The notes beneath the pieces were generated by a model. That model saw only the letters and a list, made by a program, of their open reading frames with translations, was not told where the DNA came from and did not search any database. The position numbers and the translations under genes were made by a program. Of a DNA stretch of 7,473 nt, positions 6,078 through 7,473 are shown one piece after another. Every line of letters begins with the position of its first letter. Position 1 is the stretch's first letter. The DNA is from an uncultured Ruminococcus sp. GTDB lineage: Bacteria; Bacillota; Clostridia; Oscillospirales; CAG-272. Location: positions 1-7,473 of the forward strand of contig CADCPG010000239.1 of NCBI GenBank assembly GCA_902803255.1. The letters are read 5' to 3'.

Positions 6078-7451
6078 ATGATCAGAGAATACAAGACTAT
6101 CGAAGAAGTCGCCGGCCCGCTCATGCTTGTACGGCGTGTCGAAGGCGTCAAGTACGACGAACTCGGCGAGATCGTCATGCCCGACGGATCGGTACGCAGA
6201 TGCAGGGTGCTCGAAGTCAACGGCAGCGACGTCCTCGTCCAGCTGTTCGAATCGTCGGCCGGGATCAACCTTTCGCAGAGCAAGGTGAGGTTCACCGGAC
6301 ACGGCGTCGAACTCGCAGTATCGCCCGACATGCTCGGCCGCGTCTTCAACGGCATGGGAGAGGCTGTCGACGGAGGAGCGAGGCTCATCCCCGAGAAGTC
6401 GCTCGACATAAACGGAACTCCGATAAATCCCTCCGCGCGTTATTATCCCTCCGAATTCATCCAGACCGGTATCTCGACCATCGACGGCCTCAACACCCTC
6501 GTCAGAGGTCAGAAACTGCCGATATTCTCGGGGTCGGGTCTGCCTCACGCCAACCTCGCCGCCCAGATAGCGAGGCAGGCGAAGGTCCTGGGCAGCGAGT
6601 CGAATTTCGCCGTTGTGTTCGCAGCCGTCGGCATCACCTTCGAGGAAGCCGACTTCTTCATCAGCGACTTCAGACGCACCGGCGCGATCGGCAGGACCGT
6701 GCTCTTCATCAATCTCGCGTCAGACCCCGCCATCGAGAGGATCTCGACTCCCCGCATGGCGCTGACCGCGGCCGAATATCTGGCATTTGACCTGAACATG
6801 CACGTTCTTGTCATAATTACAGACATCACGAACTACGCCGAAGCGCTCCGCGAGGTCTCCGCCGCCAGGCGCGAAGTCCCCGGACGACGCGGATACCCGG
6901 GATACATGTATACCGACCTCGCGTCGCTCTACGAGCGCGCCGGAAGAAAGATGGGCAGCGACGGTTCGATCACGATGATCCCAATTCTCACCATGCCCGA
7001 AGACGACAAGACGCATCCCATTCCCGACCTCACCGGATACATAACGGAGGGTCAGATCATTCTTTCGAGAGAGATGTACAGAAAGGGATATCTGCCTCCC
7101 GTCGACGTCCTTCCTTCGCTCTCGAGGCTCAAGGACAAGGGCATCGGCCCCGGCAGGACCAGGGAGGACCACTCCGGCGTCATGAACCAGCTCTTCTCGA
7201 GCTACGCGAGGGGCAGGGAAGCCAAGGAACTCATGGTGGTCCTCGGCGAATCGGCTCTGACCCCCATCGAGCGTCTGTACGCCGAATTCGCCGACAGATT
7301 CGAGGAGCAGTATATCAATCAGGGCTTCTACGAGAACCGCACGATCGAGGAAACGCTCGACCTCGGATGGAAGCTTCTGTCGATCCTCCCGAGGAGCGAG
7401 ATGAAGAGGATCAAGCCGCAGTTCGTCGAAAAATACTGGCCTGGTGACTGA
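6078..7451 (+). CDS. ntpB: V-type ATPase non-catalytic subunit B
   Basis: Partner of A in the A3B3 head; it contributes to the interface nucleotide site but is not catalytic. At 457 residues it has family length. The opening MIREYKTIEEVAGPLMLV is almost the E. hirae NtpB start, which supports ATG 6078. Beta-barrel at about 1-75, central domain about 76-360, helical C-terminus about 365-457. A P-loop is missing: the equivalent segment reads SGSGLPHANLAAQIARQA (151-168), as expected for B. Other signatures are FAAVGITFEEADFF (181-194), HVLVIITDITNYAEALRE (242-259), ARREVPGRRGYPGY (263-276) and MPEDDKTHPIPDLTGYI (306-322). The arginine finger that completes the A active site is R350 in LPSLSRLKDKG. 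It starts 15 bases after A; D follows two bases after its stop. Confidence 0.98.
   Translation: MIREYKTIEEVAGPLMLVRRVEGVKYDELGEIVMPDGSVRRCRVLEVNGSDVLVQLFESSAGINLSQSKVRFTGHGVELAVSPDMLGRVFNGMGEAVDGGARLIPEKSLDINGTPINPSARYYPSEFIQTGISTIDGLNTLVRGQKLPIFSGSGLPHANLAAQIARQAKVLGSESNFAVVFAAVGITFEEADFFISDFRRTGAIGRTVLFINLASDPAIERISTPRMALTAAEYLAFDLNMHVLVIITDITNYAEALREVSAARREVPGRRGYPGYMYTDLASLYERAGRKMGSDGSITMIPILTMPEDDKTHPIPDLTGYITEGQIILSREMYRKGYLPPVDVLPSLSRLKDKGIGPGRTREDHSGVMNQLFSSYARGREAKELMVVLGESALTPIERLYAEFADRFEEQYINQGFYENRTIEETLDLGWKLLSILPRSEMKRIKPQFVEKYWPGD
7443..7447 (+). promoter_or_regulatory. Possible weak ribosome binding site for subunit D
   Basis: GGTGA, the 3' part of the consensus AAGGAGGTGA, lies 6 bases before ATG 7454 within the end of the B gene. 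No purine-rich core is present, so coupling to B translation may matter more. Confidence 0.4.
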
Positions 7452-7453
7452 TC

Positions 7454-7473
7454 ATGCCTGCACAGAACGTCAA
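7454..7473 (+). CDS. ntpD: V-type ATPase subunit D (central shaft), 5' end only
   Basis: Only six full codons are in the window (MPAQNV, then an incomplete AA. codon for Lys or Asn). They fit the usual D-subunit opening, in which a short lead is followed by V-N-P-T-R. The position just after B, with a two-base gap after its stop, is canonical. In the family D is the coiled-coil shaft that turns inside A3B3 together with F. The call rests mostly on gene order, and the rest of the gene lies outside the window. Confidence 0.75.

Noticed and set aside
5592..6548. Minus-strand open frame of 318 codons across the A/B junction
   Set aside because: It spans two genuine genes and their ribosome site, with no recognisable domain; antisense artefact of codon bias.
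1..7473. A novel or undescribed system hidden in the window
   Set aside because: All coding capacity is accounted for by known V-type ATPase subunits with intact motifs and gaps of at most 22 bases. I saw no arrays of repeats, insertion ends, tRNA-like folds or orphan genes.

Overview
The window is a contiguous, forward-strand piece of a bacterial V-type (A/V-type) ATPase operon. Eight genes read I (5' end cut by the window), K, E, C, F, A, B and D (only the first codons present). No opposite-strand gene, RNA gene, mobile element, CRISPR array or terminator is supported. Coding is almost continuous: the largest gap between genes is 22 bases, so no stretch over 300 bases lacks a gene.

Organism: the DNA is GC-rich with GC-ending codons. 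The gene order I-K-E-C-F-A-B-D matches the sodium V-ATPase (ntp) operon of Enterococcus hirae and related operons in many Clostridia. The A and B proteins closely resemble that lineage as I recall it. Thermus has a similar order, but its proteolipid is, from memory, a two-helix protein, whereas K here is a four-helix double hairpin. My best guess is an uncultured GC-rich Bacillota (Clostridia-like) bacterium; the phylum is an inference with modest confidence.

Layout: 2-1780 subunit I (stator and ion half-channels); 1803-2318 subunit K (rotor ring); 2330-2938 subunit E (peripheral stalk); 2951-3958 subunit C (socket joining central stalk to ring); 3958-4269 subunit F (central stalk); 4290-6062 subunit A (catalytic); 6078-7451 subunit B (non-catalytic partner); 7454 to the window end subunit D (central shaft). 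By family knowledge A3B3 hydrolyses or makes ATP, D/F/C turn with the K ring, and I plus E (with a G/H subunit expected upstream, outside the window) hold the stator.

The main biological inference comes from K. It keeps the polar residues and glutamate that bind Na+ in the E. hirae ring (T73, Q74, Q121, E150) and has one carboxylate per four-helix subunit. This points to a Na+-coupled machine, probably better suited to pumping than to ATP synthesis. Ribosome-binding sites are strong before K, F, A and B and weak before E, C and D, a pattern that partly follows complex stoichiometry. I found no undescribed system here; this is a well-known operon, and the findings are modest refinements.
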